A stretch of 64,000 nt of DNA, taken from assembly GCF_018502625.1 (NCBI RefSeq), contig NZ_CP075566.1:501001-565000 (forward strand). Direction: 5' to 3'. The stretch comes from Pseudomonas hormoni. Its GTDB lineage: Bacteria > Pseudomonadota > Gammaproteobacteria > Pseudomonadales > Pseudomonadaceae. Below, one piece after another: positions 27,840 through 37,844 of the stretch. Under the pieces are notes generated by a model, which searched no databases, had not been told where the DNA came from, and was given only the letters and a program-made list of their open reading frames with translations. Both the position numbers and the translations under genes were made by a program. The first letter of the stretch is position 1. Each line of letters opens with the position of its first letter.

Positions 27840-29117
27840 GTGGACGATTACCAGCAGTCGATACGCATTTTGTCCGATCGCATCGTGCTGGCGCAGACGC
27901 CTATACGCGTCCTGGATGCGGTGAAGTGGGACGAGAACATTCGTAAGGGTTTCCTGAAGGCCAAGGGCAAGGAAATGCCGGCGGTGGACCGCGATTACTA
28001 CCTGAACCGGCCGCTGTCGTTCGATTCCAGCAAAGTGAAGCTGGAGTTCCAGAACATCGAGCGTGACATCACCCGCCAGCTCGGCCAGTTCAACCCGGTC
28101 GGCCAGATCATGCGGCGCATGTGCAAGGAATACCGGATGGTGGTGCGCATGCTTGAAGCGCGTGGCACCGAGGATTTCGGGCTGATTTCCCAAGAGTTGT
28201 ACGGCGCGGCATCCGATGCGTTTCACGCGGGTGACCCGACCCTGTCCGACCTCGGCCTGATGCTCTCCGATTACCTGAACAACATCGATGGCCGTGGTGA
28301 CCTCAAGGATGAACCGAAGATCCTTACCGCCAAGGACGCCGTGCATTTATTGCAAACCCGGCTGAGCAAAGTGTTTGGCGAGGCCGAGGAAACCATTCGG
28401 GTGTTCGAGTCTGACGGGATCGTCGCCGATGCCGCAGCGGGCGCGGACTACATCAAGATCCGCACCGACGCGATGTTCAACGAGCGTGACGTGCGCGCCC
28501 TCGAAGTCCATGAAGGGCTGGTGCATGTCGGCACTACGCTCAACGGTCTGAACCAACCGATCTGTACCTTCCTGTCCAAAGGTCCGCCCTCGTCGACGGT
28601 GACCCAGGAAGGCCTGGCGATCCTGATGGAAATCATCACCTTCGCCTCCTACCCGAGTCGCCTGCGCAAACTGACCAACCGCACCCGCGCCATTCACATG
28701 GTGGAGGAGGGCGCGGACTTCCTGCAGATCTTCGAGTTCTTCCGCGAACAGGGTTTTGAAATGGCGGAAAGCTACGGCAACGCCAGTCGGGTTTTCCGTG
28801 GTTCGGTGCCGAATGGTCTGCCATTTACCAAAGACTTGTCCTACCTCAAGGGCTTTATCATGGTTTACAACTACATTCAGTTGGCCGTGCGTAAGGGCAA
28901 GCTTGAGCAGATACCGCTGCTGTTTTGCGGCAAGACCACGCTGGAGGACATGCGCACCTTGCGCCAATTGGTCGATGAAGGGTTGGTGGTACCACCGAAG
29001 TATCTGCCTGAACAGTTCCGCGACATGAATGCGCTGTCGGCGTGGATGTGTTTCTCCAACTTCCTGAACCACCTGAGCCTGGACCGGATCGAAGCGGATT
29101 ACTCCAATATTTTGTGA
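27840..29117 (+). CDS. DUF1704 / MATCAP-family putative zinc metallopeptidase
   Basis: The 425-residue protein belongs to the DUF1704 family, annotated in bacteria as 'flavohemoglobin expression-modulating QEGLA motif protein'. It carries HEGLVH at 224-229, a HExxxH zinc site, and TQEGLA (255-260), whose Glu257 is the likely third ligand. Animal members (MATCAP) are carboxypeptidases that remove the C-terminal tyrosine of tubulin, so the bacterial protein is probably a peptidase, but its substrate is unknown. No signal peptide is seen, suggesting a cytoplasmic location. GTG at 27840 follows AGGAG. A lipoprotein gene lies directly upstream. Confidence 0.85.
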   Translation: MDDYQQSIRILSDRIVLAQTPIRVLDAVKWDENIRKGFLKAKGKEMPAVDRDYYLNRPLSFDSSKVKLEFQNIERDITRQLGQFNPVGQIMRRMCKEYRMVVRMLEARGTEDFGLISQELYGAASDAFHAGDPTLSDLGLMLSDYLNNIDGRGDLKDEPKILTAKDAVHLLQTRLSKVFGEAEETIRVFESDGIVADAAAGADYIKIRTDAMFNERDVRALEVHEGLVHVGTTLNGLNQPICTFLSKGPPSSTVTQEGLAILMEIITFASYPSRLRKLTNRTRAIHMVEEGADFLQIFEFFREQGFEMAESYGNASRVFRGSVPNGLPFTKDLSYLKGFIMVYNYIQLAVRKGKLEQIPLLFCGKTTLEDMRTLRQLVDEGLVVPPKYLPEQFRDMNALSAWMCFSNFLNHLSLDRIEADYSNIL

Positions 29118-29128
29118 ACAATGAACAA

Positions 29129-29223
29129 CCCTGTGGGAGCGGGCTTGCCCGCGATAACGGACTACCATTCAACATCCTGTTGTCTGACCCACCGTCATCG
29201 CGAGCAAGCTCGCTCCCACAGGG
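29129..29223. repeat. REPIN (TGTGGGAGCGGGCTTGC type)
   Basis: CCCTGTGGGAGCGGGCTTGC and GCAAGCTCGCTCCCACAGGG form the two arms, between the DUF1704 gene and the alpha/beta hydrolase gene. Confidence 0.9.
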
Positions 29224-29263
29224 TTTTGTGTTCCAACCCCCACTGACTGCGAGGTTTCAACGG

Positions 29264-30178
29264 ATGAGAATCCTCGGCATCCTCTGCCTTCTCCTGACCC
29301 TCGGCGGTTGTAGCTCACTGCTGTTCTATCCCGAGCCGGGCCAGTTGTTCACCCCGGAAAAAGCCAAACTCGAATACCGCGATGTCACCCTCACCACCGC
29401 CGACGGCCTCAAGCTGCACGGTTGGTGGTTGCCGGCAAAAAAAGGCGTCGAGATCAAAGGCACGGTGCTGCACCTGCACGGCAACGGCGGCAATCTGCCC
29501 ATGCACCTGGGCGGCAGCTGGTGGTTGCCGGAAGAGGGCTATCAGGTACTGCTGATCGATTATCGCGGTTACGGTTTGTCCGAAGGCGAACCGAGTTTGC
29601 CGGCGATCTATCAGGACATCGACGCCGCATTCAAGTGGCTCGACCAGGCGCCGGAGGTCAAAGGCAAACCGCTGATCCTGCTCGGCCAAAGCCTCGGTGG
29701 CTCCATGGCCGTGCATTACCTGGTTCAACACCCCGAACGCCAGAAACAGCTCAAGGCCTTTGTTCTCGACGGCGTGCCCGCCAGTTATCGCAGCATCGGC
29801 CAGTTCGCCCTGAGCAATTCCTGGCTGACCTGGGCGTTTCAGGTGCCGCTGTCGTGGCTGGTGCCGGACGGTGACAGCGCGATCCACTCCATGGCGCAGC
29901 TCAACGGCGTGCCGAAACTGATCTATCACAGCATCGACGATCCGATCGTGCCCCTTTCCAACGGCATCCGTCTGTATCAAGCTGCGCCGCCGCCGCGGGT
30001 GCTCCAACTGACTCGAGGCGGTCACGTGCAGACGTTTGCCGACCCGGTCTGGCGCAAAGTCATGCTGCGTTATCTCGATGACCCGCAGCATTTCAATGGC
30101 CTGCGCCGACTGGGTGAAATCCCCAATTACCCGGCACCCCCGAATTCAGAAGATGAACCACCAGAGAGCCCGCAATGA
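29264..30178 (+). CDS. Alpha/beta hydrolase lipoprotein
   Basis: The 304-residue protein has a lipobox ending in Cys16 (LLTLGGC) and an alpha/beta hydrolase domain: the oxyanion HLHGNGGN, YRGYGLSEGEPS, nucleophile elbow GQSLGG (Ser near residue 147), an Asp in HSIDDPIVP and His in GGHVQTF. It is similar to BEM46/YfhR-type hydrolases, here tethered to a membrane from the outside. I place the start at 29264, because the longer frame upstream reads through the REPIN. The next gene overlaps its stop (ATGA), so the two are coupled. Substrate unknown. Confidence 0.85.
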   Translation: MRILGILCLLLTLGGCSSLLFYPEPGQLFTPEKAKLEYRDVTLTTADGLKLHGWWLPAKKGVEIKGTVLHLHGNGGNLPMHLGGSWWLPEEGYQVLLIDYRGYGLSEGEPSLPAIYQDIDAAFKWLDQAPEVKGKPLILLGQSLGGSMAVHYLVQHPERQKQLKAFVLDGVPASYRSIGQFALSNSWLTWAFQVPLSWLVPDGDSAIHSMAQLNGVPKLIYHSIDDPIVPLSNGIRLYQAAPPPRVLQLTRGGHVQTFADPVWRKVMLRYLDDPQHFNGLRRLGEIPNYPAPPNSEDEPPESPQ

Positions 30179-30504
30179 GTGAAGAACGTAACGCCATCCC
30201 ACTGATCATCACCGGTATCTGCAGCATCCTCGGCACAGTCGGTGCCCTGTGGTGGTACGGCTACCTGCACTTCGCCAAGCCTGAGGATGCGTTGCTGCTC
30301 AACGAATTCACCATGCTCAAGACCGTGCCGGGCGAAGACTACAAAGTCTCCCTGGAACCGGCGGCGCAAGTGGCGCAGTGCATCGATGGCGTGCTGGTGC
30401 TGTTTGATACCGAACAGAAAGGCCTGAGCGGCGTGCTGATCAACGACCGGAAAAAAGCGGTGCGCTGCATGGGGCAGGAGACTCCGCAGAAGCTGGAGCA
30501 GTAA
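30175..30504 (+). CDS. Small membrane-anchored protein, unknown function
   Basis: This 109-residue protein has one N-terminal membrane helix (residues 8-30, IPLIITGICSILGTVGALWW) followed by a ~75-residue periplasmic or cytoplasmic domain with two cysteines (Cys69 region and near residue 99). The start overlaps the hydrolase stop by four bases, so it is co-translated with that lipoprotein. I do not recognise a named family. Confidence 0.7.
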   Translation: MSEERNAIPLIITGICSILGTVGALWWYGYLHFAKPEDALLLNEFTMLKTVPGEDYKVSLEPAAQVAQCIDGVLVLFDTEQKGLSGVLINDRKKAVRCMGQETPQKLEQ

Positions 30505-30533
30505 CAATCAATGATTGGTCAATGATGAGCTTT

Positions 30534-30663
30534 TGTGGCTAGGGAGCTTGCTCCCGCTCGACTGCGCAGCAGTCGCAATCCAGTTGATTCAGTCAGGCTA
30601 ATTGATTGGGGAAAGGTTCAGGGCCTGCTTCGCAGGCCAGCGGGAGCAAGCTCCCTCGCCACA
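30534..30663. repeat. REPIN (GGAGCTTGCTCC type)
   Basis: TGTGGCTAGGGAGCTTGCTC at left (with one base changed from GCGAGGG) and GAGCAAGCTCCCTCGCCACA at right. It lies between the small membrane protein gene and a bidirectional terminator. Confidence 0.9.
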
Positions 30664-30697
30664 GGGGCAGGTAGCCATCTATCGCCGTCAGCCCGAC

Positions 30698-30737
30698 AAA
30701 AAAGCCCCGCCTGATCAGATCAGGCGGGGCTTTTTTT
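30698..30737. terminator. Bidirectional Rho-independent terminator
   Basis: AAAAAAGCCCCGCCTGATC and GATCAGGCGGGGCTTTTTT are nearly continuous inverted repeats with T-runs on both strands. It sits between the rightward hydrolase pair and the leftward OmpA-like gene and can serve both. Confidence 0.92.
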
Positions 30738-30749
30738 ACCGCGGGAAGC

Positions 30750-31541
30750 TTAGTTCGAGCTAACGGCCGAACGCGGGATCACCGGCTGATTGTCATTGGA
30801 AATCGTCACTTCCACCCGACGGTTCATCGCCCGACCCGAAACGCTGCCGTTTTCAGCAACCGGGTATTCCTTGCCATAACCCTGGGCAACGATGCGCGCA
30901 GGATCAACGCCCATCTTCACCAGCGCCGTACGCACGGAACCGGCGCGACGCTCGGACAGCGACTGGTTGTGCGACGCCGTACCGGTGCTGTCGGTATAGC
31001 CTTCGACAATCGCCTTGCGGTCCGGATTCTCCTGAAGGAACTGCGCCAGCTTGTTGATGTTTACCAGACCGCTGGATTTCAGGTCGGCGCGGTCAGTGGC
31101 AAACAGCACATCACCGAAGGTCACCAGAGTACCTCGATCGGTCTGCTTGGCGTTCAGGCTGTCCTGCAACTGCTTGATCTGCTGATCGCGAGCATCGAGA
31201 CGCGCCTGGGCACGTTGCGCGGCAGCGTTCTTCAGATTGGCTTCAGCGGTGCGCAGGGCGATGGTCTGCTTCGCCACTTCAACGCGCTGATTGGTCAGGT
31301 AGGCCAGTTGGTCGACGGTATGCTCGTCTTGCTTGTCCAGATAAGCCTTGTCGGCCTTGTCCAGGTAATCGCTGGCGTCTTTGGTTTCCAGCGCCGCGAC
31401 TTTGCTCGCCTGCGGGTTGGCTTGCAGGCCGCTGTAGTTGGTGCGGGCCTGTTCCAGGTTCGCGTTAGGCGGCGTCGAGCAGGCGGCCAGTGCAACGCTT
31501 GCGGCCAACAGGGCAGGGATCATCAATTGTTTGCGATTCAT
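30750..31541 (-). CDS. OmpA-family lipoprotein with N-terminal DUF4398-like helices
   Basis: The 263-residue lipoprotein (lipobox ALAAC, Cys21) has an N-terminal alpha-helical region (residues 28-140, DUF4398-like) and a C-terminal OmpA peptidoglycan-binding domain: the LVTFGDVLFATDRADL strand, VEGYTDSTGTASHNQSLSERRA and the GYGKEYPVAENGSVSGRAMNRR motif with the conserved Asp/Arg ligands for diaminopimelate. It likely links the outer membrane to the cell wall. The related lipoprotein gene upstream, 45 bases away, shares the helical module, so they form a probable operon. I recall such pairs in pseudomonads but no defined process. Confidence 0.88.
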   Translation of the reverse strand: MNRKQLMIPALLAASVALAACSTPPNANLEQARTNYSGLQANPQASKVAALETKDASDYLDKADKAYLDKQDEHTVDQLAYLTNQRVEVAKQTIALRTAEANLKNAAAQRAQARLDARDQQIKQLQDSLNAKQTDRGTLVTFGDVLFATDRADLKSSGLVNINKLAQFLQENPDRKAIVEGYTDSTGTASHNQSLSERRAGSVRTALVKMGVDPARIVAQGYGKEYPVAENGSVSGRAMNRRVEVTISNDNQPVIPRSAVSSN

Positions 31542-31586
31542 GGTTTCGTCCTTTTAAGTCGAGAAAGAAGTACGTCGTGGCGGCGC

Positions 31587-32000
31587 TTATTGCACGGTGC
31601 GCTGGCTTTCCTGACGCAGTTCCTGAACCCCTTTCTGAGAGTCCTTTACAGCCTGTTCGGCCTTGATCGCCTGGGCTTTGCGTTCGGCGACACGAGCGTC
31701 CCACTCGGCCTGTTCGGCGAGCATTCTGGCTTCGTCATACTTTTTGTCGTGCATGGCGATTTCGGCTTGTTTGAGCTTGTCCTGGGCGGACTTCATCTCA
31801 ACCGCGGCGAACTCGGTGCCGCCCGCGCTGACGGCGCTGTTCACGGCGGATTGGGTCACGGCGTATTGCTCGGTCGGCGGGTTACCGGCGCAACCGGCCA
31901 GAACAAAGCTGCTGCCGATCGCCAAGGCGGCCAGTTTCAGGCTACGCAGGTGGTTGAACGAGGACTTGGCAGTGCTGATTTTCATGGTCTTCAACTCCAT
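31587..32000 (-). CDS. DUF4398 lipoprotein
   Basis: The 137-residue product has a long n-region, a signal peptide ending at lipobox VLAGC (Cys37) and a helical domain rich in Ala, Lys and Glu (YDEARMLAEQAEWDARVAERKAQ), matching DUF4398. The start at 32000 is chosen because AGGAG lies eight bases upstream; a shorter start at 31985 is possible. It is the first gene of a two-gene unit with the OmpA-like lipoprotein. The mature protein is probably a periplasmic helical hairpin. Confidence 0.82.
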   Translation of the reverse strand: MELKTMKISTAKSSFNHLRSLKLAALAIGSSFVLAGCAGNPPTEQYAVTQSAVNSAVSAGGTEFAAVEMKSAQDKLKQAEIAMHDKKYDEARMLAEQAEWDARVAERKAQAIKAEQAVKDSQKGVQELRQESQRTVQ

Positions 32001-32385
32001 TGGAATAACTCCTGAACAACTAAAAATCCATCCTGGGCAAGGAGCCGCAACCATCAAATTTCGAAGCGTTTTGAAACGGCCGTCCCAGGCGTGGTTACTG
32101 GTTACGACCCGAGGCATTTTTTAAAAGTTCAGAGAAGATGGCCTATCGCCGGAAAAAACTTTGACCGAACGGACAAGGCTCTAATTCGGGAACTTTGGCG
32201 ATGTGCAGCGGTATTCCCGCACCTTCAGGGCCCGGGAACACGCAGTTGTGGAAGGACACTGCAACCCCTGTGGGAGCGAGACCGGCTTGCCGGCGATGGC
32301 GGAGTGTCAGGCAATAGAAATGTTGAATGTCAGACCGTTATCGCCGGCAAGCCGGTCTCGCTCCCACAGGTTTATAGGGGTTGAA
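32001..32385. other. Intergenic region with REPIN, between two leftward genes
   Basis: The segment 32001-32270 should contain the promoter of the DUF4398-OmpA unit, but I find no strong -35/-10 pair. The remainder is a REPIN at 32276-32370, listed separately. No ORF here looks coding. Confidence 0.45.
32276..32370. repeat. REPIN (TGTGGGAGCGAGACCGGCTTGCC variant)
   Basis: CTGTGGGAGCGAGACCGGCT and AGCCGGTCTCGCTCCCACAG form the arms. This variant has GACCGGCTTGCCGGC in place of GGGCTTGCCCGC. Confidence 0.9.
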
Positions 32386-32730
32386 TCAGTGCTTCTGCTT
32401 GTCTTCGCTGGACGACAAATCATGCAAATGACGACGGGACAACGCGAGAAAACGCGGAGTCGGACCGACGTCTTCGTACAGTGGATCGCCTTCTTCATCG
32501 GTGGCGACGATGGTTGAGCCCTTCACGTACGGAAAGCTCTTTTCCAGCTCTTCCAGCGCAGCGCCGATCAGTTCGCCGAGCAGTTCTTCGGGGTGCCGCT
32601 TGGGGTACATCTCGATGATCGCCGCCAGTCGTGCGGCGGCCTCCACATCCAGATGAATCGCGTAGCCGGTGTCGGTCAGGCGACCCTTGGCGTTTTCTTC
32701 CCAGTGATGGGCAAGCTCGCGGATTTTCAT
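32386..32730 (-). CDS. Conserved protein often annotated 'type 1 pili tip component'
   Basis: The 114-residue protein is soluble, with no signal peptide, and begins MKIRELAHHWEENAKGRL. The central SFPYVKGSTIVATDEEGDPLYEDVGPTPRFL is strongly conserved in Pseudomonas as I recall. Database annotation as a pilus tip component is not supported by any visible feature: a cytoplasmic helical protein with an LDVEAAARLAAIIEMYP segment is unlikely to be a pilin. I would call it a conserved hypothetical. It is divergent from ppc, 201 bases away. Confidence 0.75.
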   Translation of the reverse strand: MKIRELAHHWEENAKGRLTDTGYAIHLDVEAAARLAAIIEMYPKRHPEELLGELIGAALEELEKSFPYVKGSTIVATDEEGDPLYEDVGPTPRFLALSRRHLHDLSSSEDKQKH

Positions 32731-32931
32731 AAAAACCTCATTGCGCGCCTGCTCGTGGCAGGCAGGGTAAGTCTCCGGCCATGGCCGGCGAAAGCCGTTG
32801 TACGGCTTACTCTTCAGACTAGCTCGCGGGCCCGAGGTTTAAAGTCCCTTCGTCGTCTGCTTGTAAGAAGCGCTTTAGGGCGGCACTCTTAAACCACGAA
32901 GCACACCGGATTTTTCGCTGGAGAACGGCTG

Positions 32932-35562
32932 ATGACCGATATTGATGCACGCTTGCGCGAGGACGTTCACCTGTTGGGTGAGCTGTTGGGCAACACCATT
33001 CGTGAGCAGTACGGGGACGGTTTTCTCGACAAGATCGAGCAGATCCGTAAAGGCGCCAAGGCCGACCGTCGCGGTTCGATGGACGCGGAGCTGAGCGCCA
33101 GCCTCAACCAGTTGAGCGAAGACGAGTTGCTGCCGGTGGCGCGGGCGTTCAACCAGTTTCTCAACCTCGCCAACATCGCCGAGCAATATCAGCTGATTCA
33201 CCGCCGCGAAGAATCGCAGCCCGCGCCGTTCGAAGCGCGTGTGCTGCCCGAATTGCTCGCGCGCCTGCTTGCCGAAGGCCACGGTGCCGAGTCCCTGGCG
33301 CGGCAATTGGGGCGACTGCAAATCGAGCTGGTGTTGACCGCTCACCCGACCGAAGTGGCGCGCCGTACGCTGATCCAGAAATACGACGCCATCGCCGCGC
33401 AACTCGCCGCTCAGGACCATCGCGACCTGACCAGCGCCGAGCGCGAGCAGATCCACGTAAAGCTCCAGCGCCTGATCGCCGAAGCCTGGCACACCGAAGA
33501 AATCCGCCGCACCCGCCCGACGCCCGTGGACGAGGCCAAATGGGGTTTCGCGGTGATCGAGCATTCGCTGTGGCAAGCAATCCCGAACTATTTGCGCAAG
33601 GCCGATAAAGCCCTGCATGACGCCACCGGCCTACATTTGCCGCTGGAGGCCGCGCCGATTCGCTTTGCGTCGTGGATGGGCGGCGACCGCGACGGCAACC
33701 CCAACGTGACGGCTGCCGTGACACGTGAAGTGTTGCTGCTGGCGCGCTGGATGGCCGCTGATTTGTACGTGCGCGATGTCGATCACCTCGCCGCTGAGCT
33801 GTCGATGCAGCAGGCCAGCGACGCGCTGAAAGCCAAGGCCGGTGACAGCGCCGAACCCTATCGCGCCGTCCTTAAACAGTTGCGTGAACGCCTGCGCGCC
33901 ACCCGTAACTGGGCGCATGCCGCCTTGACGACCGCGACGCCGGCGCCCGCCGATGTGCTGCAAAACAATCGCGACCTGCTCGATCCGCTGGAGCTCTGCT
34001 ACCAGTCGCTGCATGAGTGCGGCATGGGCGTGATCGCCGATGGGCCGTTGCTTGATTGCCTGCGTCGTGCGGTGACGTTCGGCTTGTTCCTGGTGCGTCT
34101 CGATGTGCGGCAGGACTCGTCGCGGCACTCGGCGGCGATGACTGAAATCACCGATTACCTTGGCCTTGGTCGCTACGAAGACTGGAGCGAAGAGGAGCGC
34201 ATCGCCTTCCTGATGCGTGAGCTGAACAACCGTCGGCCGTTGCTGCCGGCTTACTTCAAGCCTTCTGCCGACACCGCTGAAGTGTTGGCGACGTGCCGGG
34301 AAATCGCCGCCGCGCCGGGCGCTTCGCTCGGTTCGTACGTTATTTCCATGGCCGGCGCCGCTTCCGATGTGCTCGCTGTGCAACTGCTGCTTAAAGAGTC
34401 TGGGGTGTTGCGGCCGATGCGCGTGGTGCCGCTGTTCGAAACCCTCGCCGACCTGGACAACGCCGGCCCGGTGATCGAAAAGCTGTTGCTGCTGCCGGGT
34501 TATCGCGCGCGCCTGCAAGGACCGCAGGAAGTGATGATCGGTTACTCCGACTCGGCCAAGGACGCCGGCACCACTGCGGCGGCCTGGGCGCAGTACCGGG
34601 CGCAGGAGCGTCTGGTCGATATTTGCCGCGAGCAGCAAGTCGAGTTGCTGTTGTTCCACGGTCGCGGTGGCACCGTGGGCCGTGGCGGCGGCCCGGCGCA
34701 CGCGGCGATCCTGTCGCAGCCACCGGGGTCGGTGGCGGGGCGTTTCCGCACCACCGAGCAGGGGGAAATGATTCGTTTCAAATTCGGACTGCCGGACATC
34801 GCCGAGCAAAACCTCAATCTGTACCTCGCGGCTGTGCTGGAAGCGACTTTGCTGCCGCCTCCACCACCGGAACCCGCCTGGCGCCACTTGATGGACGAAT
34901 TGGCGGCCGACGGTGTCGGCGCTTACCGCGCCGTGGTGCGGGAAAATCCGCAATTCGTCGAGTATTTCCGCCAATCCACCCCGGAGCAGGAGTTGGGACG
35001 CCTGCCGTTGGGCAGCCGTCCGGCCAAACGCCGGGCCGGCGGGATCGAAAGCCTGCGGGCAATTCCATGGATCTTCGGCTGGACTCAGACACGCCTGATG
35101 CTGCCGGCCTGGCTCGGCTGGGAAGCGGCGCTGAGCAAGGCGCTGGAGCGTGGCGAAGGGGAGTTGCTGGGGCAGATGCGTGAGCAATGGCCGTTCTTCC
35201 GCACGCGCATTGACATGCTGGAAATGGTCCTGGCCAAGGCCGACGCCGATATTGCCCGTTCCTACGATGAGCGGTTGGTCGAGCCCGATCTGCTGCCTTT
35301 GGGTGCGCATTTACGCGACCTATTGTCGCAGGCCTGTTCAGTTGTCCTGGGGTTGACCGGTCAGTCGCAGCTACTGGCACATAGCCCAGACACCCTCGAA
35401 TTTATCCGCTTGCGCAACACCTACCTCGACCCGCTTCATCTATTGCAGGCCGAGTTGCTGGCGCGTTCGCGACAGCAGGAAGTGGCACAGGGCAGCCCGG
35501 TAGAACAGGCGTTGCTGGTGTCTGTGGCGGGGATTGCCGCCGGTTTGCGAAATACCGGCTAA
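32932..35562 (+). CDS. ppc: Phosphoenolpyruvate carboxylase
   Basis: Ppc carboxylates phosphoenolpyruvate with bicarbonate to oxaloacetate, refilling the TCA cycle. The 876-residue sequence is complete: the catalytic histidine in [14 protein letters not shown] (near 138), the bicarbonate/metal region [11 protein letters not shown], the glycine-rich loop [14 protein letters not shown] and the C-terminal NTG tail, which contributes to the active site. The start ([20 protein letters not shown]) matches the family N-terminus. It stands alone and ends 288 bases before adk; a GGCACTC/GAGTGCC hairpin (about 35581-35606) follows its stop. Confidence 0.96.
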   Translation: MTDIDARLREDVHLLGELLGNTIREQYGDGFLDKIEQIRKGAKADRRGSMDAELSASLNQLSEDELLPVARAFNQFLNLANIAEQYQLIHRREESQPAPFEARVLPELLARLLAEGHGAESLARQLGRLQIELVLTAHPTEVARRTLIQKYDAIAAQLAAQDHRDLTSAEREQIHVKLQRLIAEAWHTEEIRRTRPTPVDEAKWGFAVIEHSLWQAIPNYLRKADKALHDATGLHLPLEAAPIRFASWMGGDRDGNPNVTAAVTREVLLLARWMAADLYVRDVDHLAAELSMQQASDALKAKAGDSAEPYRAVLKQLRERLRATRNWAHAALTTATPAPADVLQNNRDLLDPLELCYQSLHECGMGVIADGPLLDCLRRAVTFGLFLVRLDVRQDSSRHSAAMTEITDYLGLGRYEDWSEEERIAFLMRELNNRRPLLPAYFKPSADTAEVLATCREIAAAPGASLGSYVISMAGAASDVLAVQLLLKESGVLRPMRVVPLFETLADLDNAGPVIEKLLLLPGYRARLQGPQEVMIGYSDSAKDAGTTAAAWAQYRAQERLVDICREQQVELLLFHGRGGTVGRGGGPAHAAILSQPPGSVAGRFRTTEQGEMIRFKFGLPDIAEQNLNLYLAAVLEATLLPPPPPEPAWRHLMDELAADGVGAYRAVVRENPQFVEYFRQSTPEQELGRLPLGSRPAKRRAGGIESLRAIPWIFGWTQTRLMLPAWLGWEAALSKALERGEGELLGQMREQWPFFRTRIDMLEMVLAKADADIARSYDERLVEPDLLPLGAHLRDLLSQACSVVLGLTGQSQLLAHSPDTLEFIRLRNTYLDPLHLLQAELLARSRQQEVAQGSPVEQALLVSVAGIAAGLRNTG

Positions 35563-35751
35563 GGTTTTTGTCGTGGGTTCGGGCACTCGACGCGGGCGTT
35601 GAGTGCCGGTTTGCGCAGGGCTGGAAAGTGCTGCCAGGCGACAGTTAATGATGGGGTTGCGACTTGGGGTACCCCGTCGCAGGGTCACGCAAGGTGCGGG
35701 TTTCTCCGACTTTCGGCGGCTTGTGTGCGTAGGATCTGCTGTGTATCTTGA

Positions 35752-36498
<747 letters not shown>

Positions 36499-36514
36499 AA
36501 AAACGCTTCATCTT

Positions 36515-36545
36515 CTACGGCCCGCTTGCGGGCCGTAGTTGTTTA
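36515..36545 (+). terminator. Terminator after adk
   Basis: CTACGGCCCGC and GCGGGCCGTAG make an 11-bp stem with a two-base loop, followed by TTGTTTAT. It lies 16 bases after the adk stop and immediately before the tsaB leader. Confidence 0.75.
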
Positions 36546-36586
36546 TACTGGCGCACTTTTTTCTGACCTCTCTTACGGAAACATCG

Positions 36587-37261
36587 ATGAGCACCTTGCT
36601 GGCCCTGGACACCGCGACTGAAGCTTGCTCCGTTGCCTTGCTGCATAACGGCAAAGTCACGAGCCATTACGAGGTGATCCCGCGCCTGCATGCGCAGAAG
36701 CTGTTGCCGATGATCCAGCAATTGCTCGCCGATGCCGGGACCACCCTGCAAGCGGTCGATGCGATTGCCTTTGGCCGTGGGCCGGGCGCGTTCACCGGCG
36801 TGCGGATTGCCATTGGCGTGGTGCAAGGCCTGGCGTTTGCGCTGGATCGCCCGGTGTTGCCGGTGTCGAACCTGGCAGTGCTGGCGCAGCGGGCGTATCG
36901 CGAACACGGCGTGAGCCAGGTCGCGGCGGCCATCGATGCGCGGATGGATGAAGTGTATTGGGGTTGCTACCGCGAAACGGCGGGGGAGATGCGACTGGTC
37001 GGCAACGAAGCCGTATTGCCGCCGGAAGTGGCGGCATTGCCGGCCGATGCCAGCGGTGAGTGGTTTGGCGCGGGCACCGGTTGGGGGTATGCCGAGCGCA
37101 TTGCCGTCAACCTGACGGGGCAGGATGCGGGCATGTTGCCTCACGCCGAAGACCTGCTGACCCTGGCGCGATTTGCCTGGGCGCGTGGTGAAGCGATTGT
37201 GGCGGATGAGGCGCAGCCGGTTTATCTGCGCGACAAGGTTGCGACGCCGAAAGCGCGTTGA
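36587..37261 (+). CDS. tsaB: tRNA threonylcarbamoyladenosine biosynthesis protein TsaB
   Basis: TsaB partners TsaD and TsaE to add the threonylcarbamoyl group to A37 of ANN-decoding tRNAs. The 224-residue protein has the ASKHA-type N-terminal strand LALDTATEACSVAL and the conserved GRGPGAFTGVRIAIGVVQGLA segment. Start at 36587 gives the family-standard MSTLLALDTAT. The tcdA-csdE-csdA genes later in this window act on the same modification (t6A to ct6A), though they are not adjacent. Confidence 0.93.
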   Translation: MSTLLALDTATEACSVALLHNGKVTSHYEVIPRLHAQKLLPMIQQLLADAGTTLQAVDAIAFGRGPGAFTGVRIAIGVVQGLAFALDRPVLPVSNLAVLAQRAYREHGVSQVAAAIDARMDEVYWGCYRETAGEMRLVGNEAVLPPEVAALPADASGEWFGAGTGWGYAERIAVNLTGQDAGMLPHAEDLLTLARFAWARGEAIVADEAQPVYLRDKVATPKAR

Positions 37262-37274
37262 TCCGCATTGCTTT

Positions 37275-37393
37275 TGTGGCGAGGGAGCTTGCTCCCGCTG
37301 GGCTGCGAAGCAGCCCCAATTGTAGGCAGGTACACCGCGCAGCCTGATTTGCGTCTGCTTCGCAGCCGAGCGGGAGCAAGCTCCCTCGCCACA
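37275..37393. repeat. REPIN (GGAGCTTGCTCC type)
   Basis: TGTGGCGAGGGAGCTTGCTC at left, GAGCAAGCTCCCTCGCCACA at right, between tsaB and a small conserved gene. Confidence 0.92.
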
Positions 37394-37538
37394 ATGAATA
37401 TCCAACGCCTGCCAATCGTCGTTTTCTAACCCCCGCTTTTAAACCTTTTCGCTTTTCTGTGTTCTAGTTATCACTCGGCGGTTTGCGAAGTGGGTTATGT
37501 GCCACTAGACTGCCATCATCGATACCGAGCATGACTTT

Positions 37539-37844
37539 ATGCGTATAGACGGCCTTTCCTCTCAGTCCTACCCCATCAAGCGCAAGCCTCGCAAAGGGCA
37601 TGTGGTTGAGGACGAATCCGTCGATATCGAGGGTGAGCTGGAATTCCCTTCCGAAGAGCAACTGGCCGCCCGCGCCGCCAAAGCCTCCGCGCAGCGCCTG
37701 AGCAATCTCCCCGCGCGTCAACAAGACATGATTTACCACCGCGCCATGAGCAAAAGCGTCGCGATGGCCCTGGCCAGCTACCTCAGCACGGCCGGTTTTG
37801 TCGATTGGGATTCGGATGTGATGGGTCTCGACCTGTACATCTGA
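37539..37844 (+). CDS. Conserved hypothetical protein, 101 aa
   Basis: The protein has a basic N-terminus (YPIKRKPRKGHVV), an acidic middle and a C-terminal helix with SKSVAMALASYLSTAGFVDWD. Its stop overlaps the start of the DUF72 gene (TGATG), so the two are translationally coupled. I recall homologues next to tsaB in Pseudomonas but know of no function. No signal peptide or metal-binding motif is seen. Confidence 0.75.
   Translation: MRIDGLSSQSYPIKRKPRKGHVVEDESVDIEGELEFPSEEQLAARAAKASAQRLSNLPARQQDMIYHRAMSKSVAMALASYLSTAGFVDWDSDVMGLDLYI

Noticed and set aside
32386..32730. Function as a type 1 pilus tip component
   Set aside because: No signal peptide or pilin fold; the database label is not supported by the sequence.
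33631..35310. A 559-codon minus-strand ORF opposite ppc
   Set aside because: It mirrors the ppc coding sequence and has no domain.
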